Made by a program: the position numbers and the translations under genes
Assembly: GCF_003112775.1 (NCBI RefSeq)
Contig: NZ_BFCH01000017.1
Coordinates: 380,938-444,937, forward strand
Reading direction: 5' to 3'
DNA: 64,000 nucleotides
Source of the DNA: Mycobacterium montefiorense
Lineage (GTDB): Bacteria > Actinomycetota > Actinomycetes > Mycobacteriales > Mycobacteriaceae
Part shown: one piece after another, positions 51,536 through 60,663 of the stretch
Layout of the letters: each line of letters opens with the position of its first letter
Position numbering within the stretch: position 1 is the stretch's first letter
Notes under the pieces: model-generated
What the model was told of the DNA's origin: nothing
Database searches by the model: none
Seen by the model: the letters and a program-made list of their open reading frames with translations, nothing else

Positions 51536-53253
51536 CCGCGGCCGCGCCGCCGGACACCGGCGACCAGTGCACCGCCGCCGCCCACGACCAGCAACCCCAG
51601 CCAGGCCAGGTGTGCGATCACCGTGGTTAGGCGATCAGCCGACGACGCTGCGGGGGTGTTGCCGCCGATCCGGTACAGCGTCAGTTCCTCGTCGCGGAAC
51701 ACCGGTGTCAGCGCGCCCAGGGTGCGCGCGGCCGAACCCATGTCGCCGGCGCTGTCGGATTCGACGACCAACCACCCGACGCCGGCCGGGGCCAACGCCG
51801 ACGGAGCAAGCCCGGACAGCAGCAACTGCTGGATCGACCGGGCGCGGTCGCCTTCCCCGGGCACGACCAGCCCGGAGATCGCCAAGTCGCCGGTGCTCAG
51901 CACGTCGGCGCACAGCCAGCGCGGCAGCGGATCCAGCACCGGCGCCGGACCCGACCACACGAAGCGCCGCATCGAGCCCGCGGGCAACACCGCGACCGGC
52001 GCGGGCGCACCGTTGATCGTCGCCGCCACGGCAGCCCACCCCGGCGGGTAGTGGGCCGGCGCGACCTTGCCGCCGGCGCCCCACGCCAAGTCGGGCAACA
52101 CCGCAATCAGCGCGAGACAGCCGGCCAGCGCCGTGGCGAAGTCTGCCCCAGCGGGCACCCACCGCCGCACTGTCACCACCGCCCCGGCTCCCGCGAGTGC
52201 GTATCCGGGCATCGCCAGCGCGACCCACTTCTGCCCGTCGCGCAGCACACCCAGGCCGGGTGCGGCGTCAACCACCACGCTCAGCACGTGCAGTCCGGGG
52301 CCGGTGGCCAGCGCGGCCGGCACCATCACCGACACCGCCGCCAACACCAGCAGCGGCGCCACCGCCGGGCGACGTATCACCGTCGGTAAACCGGCCACCA
52401 CCACACAAAGCAACACCAGCGCCGAGATCACCGCGAAAAGCGTTGCCCGGGAACTGGGTACGGCCTCGCCATTCCAGATCCCGCCGAGGCTAGCCAGGCT
52501 GACCAACGTGCCCAGACCGGGCTCAGCGCGCGGCGCGAACGCGAGAACGCCCAGGGCGCTCGCCGCTTTGGGGGTGGCCAACGACGGGCCCATCGCCGCG
52601 GCCGTCAGCCACGGCAGCGCCGCCACCAGCGCGGCACCCAGCGTCGCCGCAGCGCACAGCCACCGCGTCCGGCCCGCACCCGGTGCTGCCACGCACACCA
52701 GGCTCACCGTCGCGGCGAGCAGCAGCCCGGTCGGGGTCAGTCCGGCCAGCGCGATCCAGAACGCCAACGCGAAAAAGCCGGAGGCTTGCGCCGAGCGCAG
52801 CCTGCACATCGACGTCGCCACCCAGGGCAGGCAACCGTAGCCGACCAGCAGGCTCCAATGCCCCTGCAGGAGTCGTTCGGCGACATAGGGATTCCAGATC
52901 GCCAGCGTGACCGCGACAAATTGGCCGGACATGCCGGCGCACGGCAGAGCGGTCGCGACGAGTCGCGCCGCACCCCAGCCCGCCAGCCATAGCCCCGCGA
53001 CGAGCAACACCTTCACGACGACACCGCCGTCGATCAGGTGCGAGGCCAGCGCCACCGCGAAATCCTGGGGCGTCGCCCGCGGCGGAGCCGTCAACCCCAG
53101 CGCGGTGTCCGACAGGTACGAGCGCGGCGTGGACACCGCGTCGCGCAGTAGCAGGTATCCCGGCCGCAGCAGCGGCGCAACAACGAGCAGCGCCAGGACC
53201 AACGCATATCCGGGGAGCGACCAAAGCACCGCCCGGCGGTACGGCGCGGTCAC
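51532..53253 (-). CDS. polytopic membrane protein (Rv0226c-like)
   Basis: A 573-residue integral membrane protein with about a dozen hydrophobic helices spread over its length and a soluble section near residues 410-530. It starts at GTG 18 nt after the DUF3068 gene stop. The layout recalls GT-C-type glycosyltransferases, which use polyprenyl-phosphate sugars, but no diagnostic DD/DE motif was identified, so this is only a possibility. It belongs to the conserved Rv0224c-Rv0228 envelope cluster and is probably co-transcribed with the DUF3068 gene. Confidence 0.75.
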   Translation of the reverse strand: MTAPYRRAVLWSLPGYALVLALLVVAPLLRPGYLLLRDAVSTPRSYLSDTALGLTAPPRATPQDFAVALASHLIDGGVVVKVLLVAGLWLAGWGAARLVATALPCAGMSGQFVAVTLAIWNPYVAERLLQGHWSLLVGYGCLPWVATSMCRLRSAQASGFFALAFWIALAGLTPTGLLLAATVSLVCVAAPGAGRTRWLCAAATLGAALVAALPWLTAAAMGPSLATPKAASALGVLAFAPRAEPGLGTLVSLASLGGIWNGEAVPSSRATLFAVISALVLLCVVVAGLPTVIRRPAVAPLLVLAAVSVMVPAALATGPGLHVLSVVVDAAPGLGVLRDGQKWVALAMPGYALAGAGAVVTVRRWVPAGADFATALAGCLALIAVLPDLAWGAGGKVAPAHYPPGWAAVAATINGAPAPVAVLPAGSMRRFVWSGPAPVLDPLPRWLCADVLSTGDLAISGLVVPGEGDRARSIQQLLLSGLAPSALAPAGVGWLVVESDSAGDMGSAARTLGALTPVFRDEELTLYRIGGNTPAASSADRLTTVIAHLAWLGLLVVGGGGALVAGVRRRGRG

Positions 53254-53271
53254 CGTCGGCGCGACCGCGGG

Positions 53272-54534
53272 CTAGTCCCGGTCGGGCGGGCCGGGAGGAT
53301 TCGGTTCGGGCGACCCCGGTTCGGGCGGATCGCCGTCGGGCGGATCGTCGTGCGATTCGGAGCGCTGGGTGGGCAGCTTCTCGGTCTCGGCCTCGGCGCC
53401 GGGCACCCGTTCCTCGAGCCCGCTGCGACCGAAGAACTCCTCGTCACCACGGTCCAGGCCGGGGTCGGTCAGCGCGCTCTCGGTCCGCAGGCTAAACGAT
53501 GCCAGCAGCCCGCCGCCGATCAGCGCGATCAGGCCGACCGCGGTGAACGTGATCGGCAGTACCCGCGACCACAAGGCGAGGCGGTCACGCTCGTCGCGGG
53601 CCGCGTTCACCTGAGATTCCACGGTGTCCTCGTTGGAGGTGACCTTGTAATCGGCCAGCGTCAGCTCCGGCTTCACCGGATCGCGGGCAAAGAAGTGGTT
53701 AGCGTGCTCGGTCTCTTTGATGATGGTGCCCGAGACCGGGTCCACCCAGAACGTCCGCTGCGCCGCGTAATAACGAGTCATCGTGATCTGCTCGGCAGGA
53801 TCGCCACCCTGGATGCCCCACATCGCCGCGGATGTCGTCACCTTGCCGTCTTCGTCGCCGGCGTATAGCGACGGGTACTTCACCGGCGCCACCAGCTTGC
53901 CGTCGGCGCTGTAACCGATGTTCTGCGTGAAGCGGTACGCCGTCAGGCCATTGACGTCCTCTTGGGTGTCGTAGTTGACGTCGTAGGTCTTCTGCGCGAC
54001 CGGGTCGAAGTACGGATAGGTCTTCTTCTCGGTATGGAACGGGAATCGGTAGGACAGGCCGTCGTGCCGCACCGGGATCGAGGTGGGCGGGTTCTCGTCG
54101 TTGAAGGTCCGCGGCTTCTGCACGGCGCCACCGGTGTGGGTGTCGTCCGAGACGGCCATCGCCGTCTTGCGGTTGAGCGTGACGGTGTCGACGATCGCCA
54201 GCAGCAGCCCGGTGTCCTTTTGCTTATCGGTGCGCCGAAGGGAGGTGCCGACTTGCAGCGTGACCACGTCGGCGTTGGCCGGCGACTCGACGCTGATCTG
54301 CTGCTGGGAAACCAGCGGCACGTTCTGGTTGACGACGACGTGATCGGTGGATAGCGACGACGAATCGAGCGCCGTACCGCTGCCGTCGCCGACCAGGGTG
54401 GTGTCAATGTTGAGCGGGATCTTGGTAATCCTGCTGGTCGTATAGGTCGACAGCAGCAGCGCGGCGATCAGCAGGGCGGCCCCGAGTCCGATGATTCCGC
54501 ACGCGGCGAACCGCAACATAACCGCTCGGTTCAC
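53272..54534 (-). CDS. DUF3068 (PorA-like) envelope protein (Rv0227c-like)
   Basis: A 420-residue protein with one N-terminal membrane helix (about 8-30), a large extracytoplasmic DUF3068 domain (about 35-325) and a second helix (about 331-352), then an acidic Pro/Glu/Asp-rich cytoplasmic tail. GGGAGG precedes the GTG start. From memory, the M. smegmatis orthologue (MSMEG_0317) is needed for normal lipomannan/lipoarabinomannan synthesis, so an envelope-assembly role is likely. It lies upstream of the polytopic membrane gene on the same strand, 18 nt apart. Confidence 0.85.
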   Translation of the reverse strand: MNRAVMLRFAACGIIGLGAALLIAALLLSTYTTSRITKIPLNIDTTLVGDGSGTALDSSSLSTDHVVVNQNVPLVSQQQISVESPANADVVTLQVGTSLRRTDKQKDTGLLLAIVDTVTLNRKTAMAVSDDTHTGGAVQKPRTFNDENPPTSIPVRHDGLSYRFPFHTEKKTYPYFDPVAQKTYDVNYDTQEDVNGLTAYRFTQNIGYSADGKLVAPVKYPSLYAGDEDGKVTTSAAMWGIQGGDPAEQITMTRYYAAQRTFWVDPVSGTIIKETEHANHFFARDPVKPELTLADYKVTSNEDTVESQVNAARDERDRLALWSRVLPITFTAVGLIALIGGGLLASFSLRTESALTDPGLDRGDEEFFGRSGLEERVPGAEAETEKLPTQRSESHDDPPDGDPPEPGSPEPNPPGPPDRD

Positions 54535-54623
54535 GTGGCCGTGCCCTCCCTAATGCGCTAGGCAAATCCGTTTGACCCTAACAGCAGTACCCGATTCGGC
54601 AGGTAACACTTCGCAGGCAGACT

Positions 54624-55793
54624 GTGATCGTGACCGATAGCCAGCAGGCGGGTGGAGTCCGTAGCTTCCTCCCCGCCGTCGAGGGTATGCGCGCCTGTGC
54701 GGCCATGGGTGTGGTCACTACACATGTGGCCTTTCAGACCGGCCACTCCAGCGGTGTCGACGGCCGGCTGTTCGGCCGCTTCGACCTCGCCGTAGCGGTG
54801 TTTTTCGCGCTGTCGGGGTTCCTGCTGTGGCGGGGTCACGCAGCGGCGGCGCGGGAGCTGGGATCGCGGCCCCGCACCGGTCACTACCTGCGCTCGCGGG
54901 TGGTGCGCATCATGCCGGCCTATCTGGTGGCGGTCGTCGTGATCCTCACCCTGCTGCCCGACGCGGATCACGCCAGCCTGACGGTGTGGCTGGCAAACCT
55001 GACGCTCACCCAGATTTATGTGCCGCTCACCCTGACCGGCGGCTTGACCCAGATGTGGAGCCTCTCGGTGGAGGTGACCTTCTATCTGGCGTTGCCGATT
55101 CTCGCGTTGCTGGCCCGCCGCGTTCCGGTAAGAGCCCGGGTGCCGGTCATTGCCGCGCTGGCGGTGCTCAGCTGGGCGTGGGGTTGGTTACCGTTGTTTT
55201 CGGGGCACGCGGGATCCGGCAATCCGTTGAACTGGCCGCCGGCCTTCTTCTCCTGGTTCGCCGCGGGCATGTTGCTGGCCGAGTGGGTGCACAGCCCGGT
55301 CGGGCTGCCACACCGGTTGGCGCGACGGCGCATGCTGATGGCCGCCATCGCGTTGCTGGCCTTTCTGGTGGCCGCCTCCCCGTTGGCAGGACCGGAGGGG
55401 TTGACTCCGGGCACCGCGACGCAGTTCGCGGTCAAGACCTCGATGGGCGCGGTGGTCGCGTTCGCATTGGTCGCGCCGCTGGTGCTGGATCGCGTCGGCA
55501 CCCGTCACCGGCTGCTGGGTAACACCGGCATGGTCACCCTGGGCCGCTGGTCCTACGGCCTGTTCATCTGGCACCTGGCCGCCCTGGCCATGGTGTTCCC
55601 GGTAATCGGGACGTTCCCGTTCACCGGCAACATGCCGACGGTGTTGGCGCTGACGCTGATCTTCGGTTTCGCGATCGCGGCGGTGAGCTACGCCCTGGTC
55701 GAGTCGCCGTGCCGGGAGGCGTTGCGCCGCTGGGAGAAACGCGAGACAACCGCTCAGGTGGTTGATGCCGAGGCGGACGCGATAGCACCCTAG
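54624..55793 (+). CDS. acyltransferase 3 family membrane protein (Rv0228-like)
   Basis: A 389-residue membrane acyltransferase (acyltransferase 3/OafA type) with about ten hydrophobic segments. The start of the domain, FLPAVEGMRACAAMGVVTTHV, holds the family's conserved Arg and His. FFALSGFLLWRG, LRSRVVRIMPAYL and MWSLSVEVTFYLALP follow as expected. From memory, the corynebacterial relative TmaT acetylates trehalose monomycolate before MmpL-type export, which would connect this gene to mmpL3 in the same window. The start is a GTG at 54624 or 54630. It shares CTAG with the convergent YbjN gene. Confidence 0.85.
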   Translation: MIVTDSQQAGGVRSFLPAVEGMRACAAMGVVTTHVAFQTGHSSGVDGRLFGRFDLAVAVFFALSGFLLWRGHAAAARELGSRPRTGHYLRSRVVRIMPAYLVAVVVILTLLPDADHASLTVWLANLTLTQIYVPLTLTGGLTQMWSLSVEVTFYLALPILALLARRVPVRARVPVIAALAVLSWAWGWLPLFSGHAGSGNPLNWPPAFFSWFAAGMLLAEWVHSPVGLPHRLARRRMLMAAIALLAFLVAASPLAGPEGLTPGTATQFAVKTSMGAVVAFALVAPLVLDRVGTRHRLLGNTGMVTLGRWSYGLFIWHLAALAMVFPVIGTFPFTGNMPTVLALTLIFGFAIAAVSYALVESPCREALRRWEKRETTAQVVDAEADAIAP

Positions 55794-56269
55794 CCGGTGC
55801 GGTCCATCCACTCTTCCAGGGCATCCGCGGACGGCAGGCAGATGGCCTGCTCGATCTTGTCGATCAGATCGGCCCCGTACTCGACGGTGGACCTGATGAA
55901 GTTGCCCAGCGCCGCCAGGTGGACGCCGTCGGTCAGCAGGTAAGCACTCTCACCCACCACATTGACGTAGTTGGTCGCAGCGGTCTCCCGCACAAACGCC
56001 TTGGGCCAATGGTTGTCGCGATTCCACTCGTTCACCAATTCCATCAGGCGCGGGCGCTCGCTGGCGTGGTAGTACCTGGCCGGGCTGACCGAGATCTCCA
56101 GAATGTCGGGCCGCAGTCCGTTGATCCGCAGATTCACGTGCAGCTTGCCGCGCTCATAATTGGACAGCACCATCATGAATTCCCCGCCGTCGTCGCTGCG
56201 GAAAAACCGCAACTGGCGTGAGCGCAGATAGCGTTCGATCAGCTCGGTACTCAATGGCTCGATCTGCAT
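55790..56269 (-). CDS. YbjN-domain protein
   Basis: A 159-residue soluble protein of the YbjN family (fold related to type III secretion chaperones). The middle contains EFMMVLSNYERGKLHVNLRINGLRPDILEISVSPARYY and the later ATNYVNVVGESAYLLTDG that typify the family. The function of actinobacterial YbjN proteins is not established; chaperone or sensory roles are proposed. It lies 48 nt after the acyl-CoA synthetase stop on the same strand and may be the last gene of that operon. It occupies the position of Rv0229c in M. tuberculosis, which as I recall encodes a different protein (PIN domain). Confidence 0.75.
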   Translation of the reverse strand: MQIEPLSTELIERYLRSRQLRFFRSDDGGEFMMVLSNYERGKLHVNLRINGLRPDILEISVSPARYYHASERPRLMELVNEWNRDNHWPKAFVRETAATNYVNVVGESAYLLTDGVHLAALGNFIRSTVEYGADLIDKIEQAICLPSADALEEWMDRTG

Positions 56270-56317
56270 GCCCTCATGGTGGTGCCGGGGACTTGGAAGA
56301 TTCTTGGTGCCTTCTGG

Positions 56318-57799
56318 TCAGCCCGCTTCAGCGGCCGGCTGTCTCGCCATGATCTCGGCCCGCACCGCCGATCGCCGGGCCTTGCCGGCGTCGTCGCGCA
56401 GCGGGGTGTCGACGAATTCGACCGTGTGCGGCACCTTGTGCCCCGCGATGTTGGCGCGCAGAAACTCCTGCACACCCGCGGCATCCAGGGTGGAGTCGTC
56501 GGCCGTTTGCACCAGCGCGTAAGGCACCTGCCCCAGATCGCCGGCATTGGGATCGGGGACGCCAACTACTAAGCAGGACAACACATCCGGATGTGCCGAC
56601 AGGGCATTCTCGATCTCCGCGGGGTAAACGTTGCGGCCGCCGACGGTGAACATGTCGACCCGCCGGTCCGACAGATACAGAAACCCGTCGGAGTCGAAGT
56701 AGCCGAGATCGCCCAGCGAGTCCCACCCGTCCCGGCTTTTCGCAGTCGCCCCGACGTAGCGATAGGTGGGCGCGCTGCCCGGGCTGGGCCGCATGTAAAT
56801 CTCGCCCACCACACCGGGCGGACAGGCGTTGCCGTCGTCGTCAAGCACCTTCATCTCGCCGGCGACGACCACGCCCACCGAGCCCCGGTGGGTCAGCCAT
56901 TGGTCACCGGAGATGAAGGTCAGTGCCTGTGATTCGGTGCCGCCGTACAGTTCCCAGATTTTTTCCGGGCCCAGCAGATCGATCCACGCCTGCTTGATGG
57001 CCGGCGGGCACGGCGCCGCCAGATGCCAGAACCGCCGGATCGACGAAAGGTCGTAGGCCTGCGGGTCGGCCTGGTAGACCGGCAGCGTCCGCTGCATGAT
57101 CGTCGGCACCGCCGTCAGGAACGTCACGCGGTGGTCGCTGATCAGTCGCAGGAATTCGTGCGGGTCGAATCGGCTCATCAGCACCAGATGCTGGCGCATC
57201 AGCAACGCCATCGTCGCCGCGGTGAAGCCGGTGTTGTGGCTCAACGGCACCGGCACCAACGTGGTGTCGCCCTCTTGGGCGCCGAGCGGATAGCCGATGG
57301 CGGCCGGTATCCGGCTGTCGCCGCCGGACTCGATCAGTTTGGGCCGCCCGGTGCTGCCGCCGGACCCCATCGCCTTCCACACCGGCGACACCGCTTCGGG
57401 TAGCCCGGCATCCGCCAGCGCCAGATCGGGAGTGAAATTGATTGGCACACTTGGTATGTCGGGGTGTTCCTGGCCCACCAGCAGGGCGGGCGGGCGCAGG
57501 TCCAGCAGCCCGGCCAACTCGGCGGCCGGCAACCGTGCCGACAGCGGCTGTGGCACCGCGCCCAGTTTCCAGCACGCCACTGCGGCCTGAATCCACTCGA
57601 CCGAGTTGGGCAGCACCATGGTCACGTAGTCGCCGACGCCGACGCCGCGCTCGGCGTAGGCGCGGGCCAACCGGTTCGTCGAGAGGTCGAGCTCGGCGCG
57701 CGTGATGGTCAAGCCGTCGCAGGTAACCGCCGGCTCGTCGGGGGCGAGCTCGGCCAGCGCCGAGATCTGCGTACCGATCGGCGGGATCGGTTCACTCAT
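56318..57799 (-). CDS. acyl-CoA synthetase with atypical P-loop
   Basis: A 493-residue ANL-superfamily ligase. The phosphate loop reads SGGSTGRPKLI (about residues 146-156), differing from the usual SSGTTGxPKG. The adenine motif is ELYGGTESQ, the hinge YLSDRRVDMFTVGGRNVYPAEIE, and the C-terminal catalytic Lys is in DDAGKARRS. It overlaps the lactonase gene by 8 bp (ATG at 57799; lactonase stop at 57792), so the two are translationally coupled. A hydroxy acid released by the lactonase is a reasonable substrate, by inference. It is absent from the M. tuberculosis order. Confidence 0.85.
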   Translation of the reverse strand: MSEPIPPIGTQISALAELAPDEPAVTCDGLTITRAELDLSTNRLARAYAERGVGVGDYVTMVLPNSVEWIQAAVACWKLGAVPQPLSARLPAAELAGLLDLRPPALLVGQEHPDIPSVPINFTPDLALADAGLPEAVSPVWKAMGSGGSTGRPKLIESGGDSRIPAAIGYPLGAQEGDTTLVPVPLSHNTGFTAATMALLMRQHLVLMSRFDPHEFLRLISDHRVTFLTAVPTIMQRTLPVYQADPQAYDLSSIRRFWHLAAPCPPAIKQAWIDLLGPEKIWELYGGTESQALTFISGDQWLTHRGSVGVVVAGEMKVLDDDGNACPPGVVGEIYMRPSPGSAPTYRYVGATAKSRDGWDSLGDLGYFDSDGFLYLSDRRVDMFTVGGRNVYPAEIENALSAHPDVLSCLVVGVPDPNAGDLGQVPYALVQTADDSTLDAAGVQEFLRANIAGHKVPHTVEFVDTPLRDDAGKARRSAVRAEIMARQPAAEAG

Positions 57800-58772
57800 A
57801 TGCGCCCTGTCGCTCGAAGATGCGCCGCGGATTGTCCACCAGCATGGTGTGCAGTTGCTCGTCGGTGACGCCGCGCTCTTTCAGCGCAGGGATCACGTCG
57901 TTGTGGATGTGCAGGTAGTTCCAGTTCGGCATCATCTGCGGCACCAGCTCTTCGGGCAGCGCATCGAAATAGCAGTTGGCGTCGTGCGAGAGCACCATCT
58001 TGTCGGCGTGCCCGCGTTCGCACATCTGCGCAACCGTGTTCACTCGGTCCTCGAACGGCAGGTAGGCGTCGATGCCGAACCGGTCCATTCCGATAAAGGA
58101 TCCGGGTGCGATGAGTTCCTCGAGATATCCGATGTCGGTGCTGTCGCCGGAATGTCCGATGATTACCCGGCTTAGGTCGACGCCCTCCTCTTCGAAGATG
58201 CGTTGCTGTTCCAGCCCGCGGCGCAGCCCGGCGTGAGTGTGCGTGGAGATCGGCACTCCGGTCCGTTTGTGCGCCTGCGCGACGGCGCGCAGCACTCGCT
58301 CGACGCCGGGGGTGACGCCGGGTTCGTCGGTCGCGCATTTGAGGATTCCAGCCTTAATTCCGGTGTCGGCGATGCCCTCCTCGATGTCGCGGACGAACAT
58401 GTCGGTCATGATCTCCGGGCCGCCCAGCAACCCGCCCGGGCCCTCGTAATGGAACCGCAGTGGCAGATCGTTATACGTGTAAAACCCAGTTGCCACAACG
58501 ATATTCAGCTCGGTGGCCGCCGCGACGCGGGCGATTCGTGGGATGTAGCGGCCCAGTCCTATGACGGTGAGGTCGACGATGGTGTCCACGCCACGAGACT
58601 TGAGCTCGTTGAGCCGTTCGACGGCGTCGGCGACCCGTTTTTCCTCGTCGCCCCAGGCTTCCGGATAGTTCTGGGCGATCTCGGTAGTCATGATGAACAC
58701 GTGCTCGTGCATGAGCGTCACGCCGAGATCGGCGGTATCGATGGATCCACGCGCAGTATTCAGTTCGGACAC
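57792..58772 (-). CDS. php: phosphotriesterase-like lactonase (Rv0230c, php)
   Basis: A 326-residue metal-dependent hydrolase, the same length as M. tuberculosis Php. Binuclear metal ligands are visible: MHEHVFI (HxH), GIKAGILKCA with the carbamylated Lys, IGHSGDSTD and STHTHAG His residues, and LSHDANCYF with Asp. Family members are mainly lactonases acting on acyl-homoserine or other lactones, with promiscuous phosphotriesterase activity. The start is GTG behind a leaderless-type -10. The following overlapping ligase would activate a hydrolysis product. It is divergent from fadE4. Confidence 0.9.
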   Translation of the reverse strand: MSELNTARGSIDTADLGVTLMHEHVFIMTTEIAQNYPEAWGDEEKRVADAVERLNELKSRGVDTIVDLTVIGLGRYIPRIARVAAATELNIVVATGFYTYNDLPLRFHYEGPGGLLGGPEIMTDMFVRDIEEGIADTGIKAGILKCATDEPGVTPGVERVLRAVAQAHKRTGVPISTHTHAGLRRGLEQQRIFEEEGVDLSRVIIGHSGDSTDIGYLEELIAPGSFIGMDRFGIDAYLPFEDRVNTVAQMCERGHADKMVLSHDANCYFDALPEELVPQMMPNWNYLHIHNDVIPALKERGVTDEQLHTMLVDNPRRIFERQGAYE

Positions 58773-58779
58773 CTCGCTG

Positions 58780-58785
58780 ATGCTA
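58780..58785 (-). promoter_or_regulatory. leaderless -10 (TAGCAT) for php
   Basis: On the reverse strand TAGCAT ends 7 nt before the GTG at 58772. It sits in the 165-bp spacer shared with divergent fadE4, which instead has a CGGGAG ribosome site and therefore a 5' leader. Confidence 0.45.
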
Positions 58786-58937
58786 GGCCCGCCCGGCGGT
58801 CATTTAACAGAGGCAATTGCGGGGACAATTCGAATTTTCGCTGGCAACCATCCGATGAGTCCCAGATCGCCGGTTAGTGGCGTACCGTCGGCCGCGTCCG
58901 TTTCGCTCACCCGTTTGATCGCACCGGGAGTTTTGTC

Positions 58938-60638
58938 ATGTTGCTCAATCCTAACCATCTGCAACGCCGCTACCCCGACCGTCGCTCGGGCGAGATCATG
59001 GCCGCCACCGTGGACTTCTTCGAGTCCCGGGGCAAGGCCCGGCTCAAGGCTGACGACCATGCGCGGGTCTGGTACTCCGACTTCTTGAACCACATCGGGC
59101 AGGAACGCATCTTCGCTTCCCTGCTCACGCCGTCGCAGTACGGGTCCTCGGACGACTGCCGTTGGGACACCTTCCGGATCAGTGAGTTCGCCGAGATCGT
59201 GGGCTTTTACGGGCTGAACTACTGGTACCCCTTCCAGGTCACCGCCCTTGGCCTGGGTCCGATTTGGATGAGCGACAACGAGGACGCCAAACGCAAGGCG
59301 GCGGCCCAGCTGGACTCCGGCGAGGTGTTCGGCTTCGGGCTGTCGGAGCAGACCCACGGCGCCGACGTCTACCAGACCGACATGATCCTCACGCCTCGCG
59401 AGGGTGGCTGGGTCGCCAACGGCGAGAAGTACTACATAGGCAACGCCAACGTCGCGCGGATGGTGTCGACCTTCGGCAAGATCGACGGCACCGACGAGTA
59501 CGTGTTCTTCGTCGCCGACTCCCAGCACGACCGCTACGAGCTGATCAAGAACGTCGTCAACTCGCAGAACTACGTCGCCAACTACGGGTTGCGCGACTAC
59601 CCGGTCACCGAGGCCGACCTGCTGCACCGCGGCCCCGAGGCCTTCCACGCCGCGCTGAACACCGTCAACGTGTGTAAGTACAACCTGGGGTGGGGTGCGG
59701 TCGGCATGTGTACGCACGCCATGTACGAGGCGGTCACGCACGCTTCCAACCGCTACCTGTACGGCACCGTCGTCACCGACTTCACCCATGTGCGGCGGCT
59801 GCTCACCGACGCCTACGCGCGACTGGTCGCGATGCGGCTGGTCGCCACCCGTGCCAGCGACTACATGCGCAGCGCATCGGCCGACGATCGTCGCTACCTG
59901 CTTTACAGCCCGCTCACCAAGGCGAAGATCACCAGCGAGGGCGAGCGGGTGATCACCGCGCTGTGGGATGTCATCGCCGCCAAGGGTGTGGAGAAGGACA
60001 CCATCTTCGAGGGCATGGCCCGCGAGATCGGGCTGTTGCCCAGGCTGGAAGGCACCGTTCACATCAACATCGGGTTGCTGGCCAAGTTCATGCCCAACTA
60101 CCTGTTCGCGCCGAACAGCGAGCTGCCGCTGATCGGGCGCCGCGACGACGCGGTCGACGACTCGTTCCTGTTCAACCAGGGCCCGACCGGGGGATTGGGC
60201 AAGGTGCGCTTCCACGATTGGCGTGCGCCATTCGAGGGCTTCGCGCACCTGCCCAACGTCGCCCTGCTGCGTGAGCAGATCGACGTGCTGGCCGAGATGC
60301 TGGCCAGTGCCACCCCGGATGCGTTGCAGCAGAAGGACATCGACTTCGCCTTCGGGGTTGGCCAGCTGTTCGCGACGGTGCCCTACGCCCAGCTCATCCT
60401 GGAGGAGGCGCCGCTGTCCGGGGCGGACGAGGCGCTGATCGACGAGATCTTCGGCGTGCTGGTCCGTGACTTCAACAGCTACGCCGTCGAGCTGGGCGAC
60501 AAGTCCGCCACGACGGATGCGCAGGCCCGCTTTGCGATGCGGATGATCCGCCGCCCAGTGTTCGATCAGGCGCGCTACGACCAGGTCTGGAAGGAACACG
60601 TCCTGCCGATCAACGGCGCCTACCAAATGCGCCCCTAA
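58938..60638 (+). CDS. fadE4: acyl-CoA dehydrogenase FadE4
   Basis: A 566-residue flavoprotein of the large acyl-CoA dehydrogenase type (M. tuberculosis FadE4, Rv0231, is about the same size). GFGLSEQTHGADVYQTDMIL corresponds to the FAD/substrate-binding segment, and the long C-terminal half is typical of the larger FadE proteins rather than the 390-residue class. A CGGGAG site precedes the ATG. It would oxidise an acyl-CoA; divergence from the lactonase/ligase pair suggests a shared pathway. It converges on the PPE gene with 25 bp between stops. Confidence 0.9.
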   Translation: MLLNPNHLQRRYPDRRSGEIMAATVDFFESRGKARLKADDHARVWYSDFLNHIGQERIFASLLTPSQYGSSDDCRWDTFRISEFAEIVGFYGLNYWYPFQVTALGLGPIWMSDNEDAKRKAAAQLDSGEVFGFGLSEQTHGADVYQTDMILTPREGGWVANGEKYYIGNANVARMVSTFGKIDGTDEYVFFVADSQHDRYELIKNVVNSQNYVANYGLRDYPVTEADLLHRGPEAFHAALNTVNVCKYNLGWGAVGMCTHAMYEAVTHASNRYLYGTVVTDFTHVRRLLTDAYARLVAMRLVATRASDYMRSASADDRRYLLYSPLTKAKITSEGERVITALWDVIAAKGVEKDTIFEGMAREIGLLPRLEGTVHINIGLLAKFMPNYLFAPNSELPLIGRRDDAVDDSFLFNQGPTGGLGKVRFHDWRAPFEGFAHLPNVALLREQIDVLAEMLASATPDALQQKDIDFAFGVGQLFATVPYAQLILEEAPLSGADEALIDEIFGVLVRDFNSYAVELGDKSATTDAQARFAMRMIRRPVFDQARYDQVWKEHVLPINGAYQMRP

Positions 60639-60663
60639 TTATGCTGTACCCCAACTAATTCCG

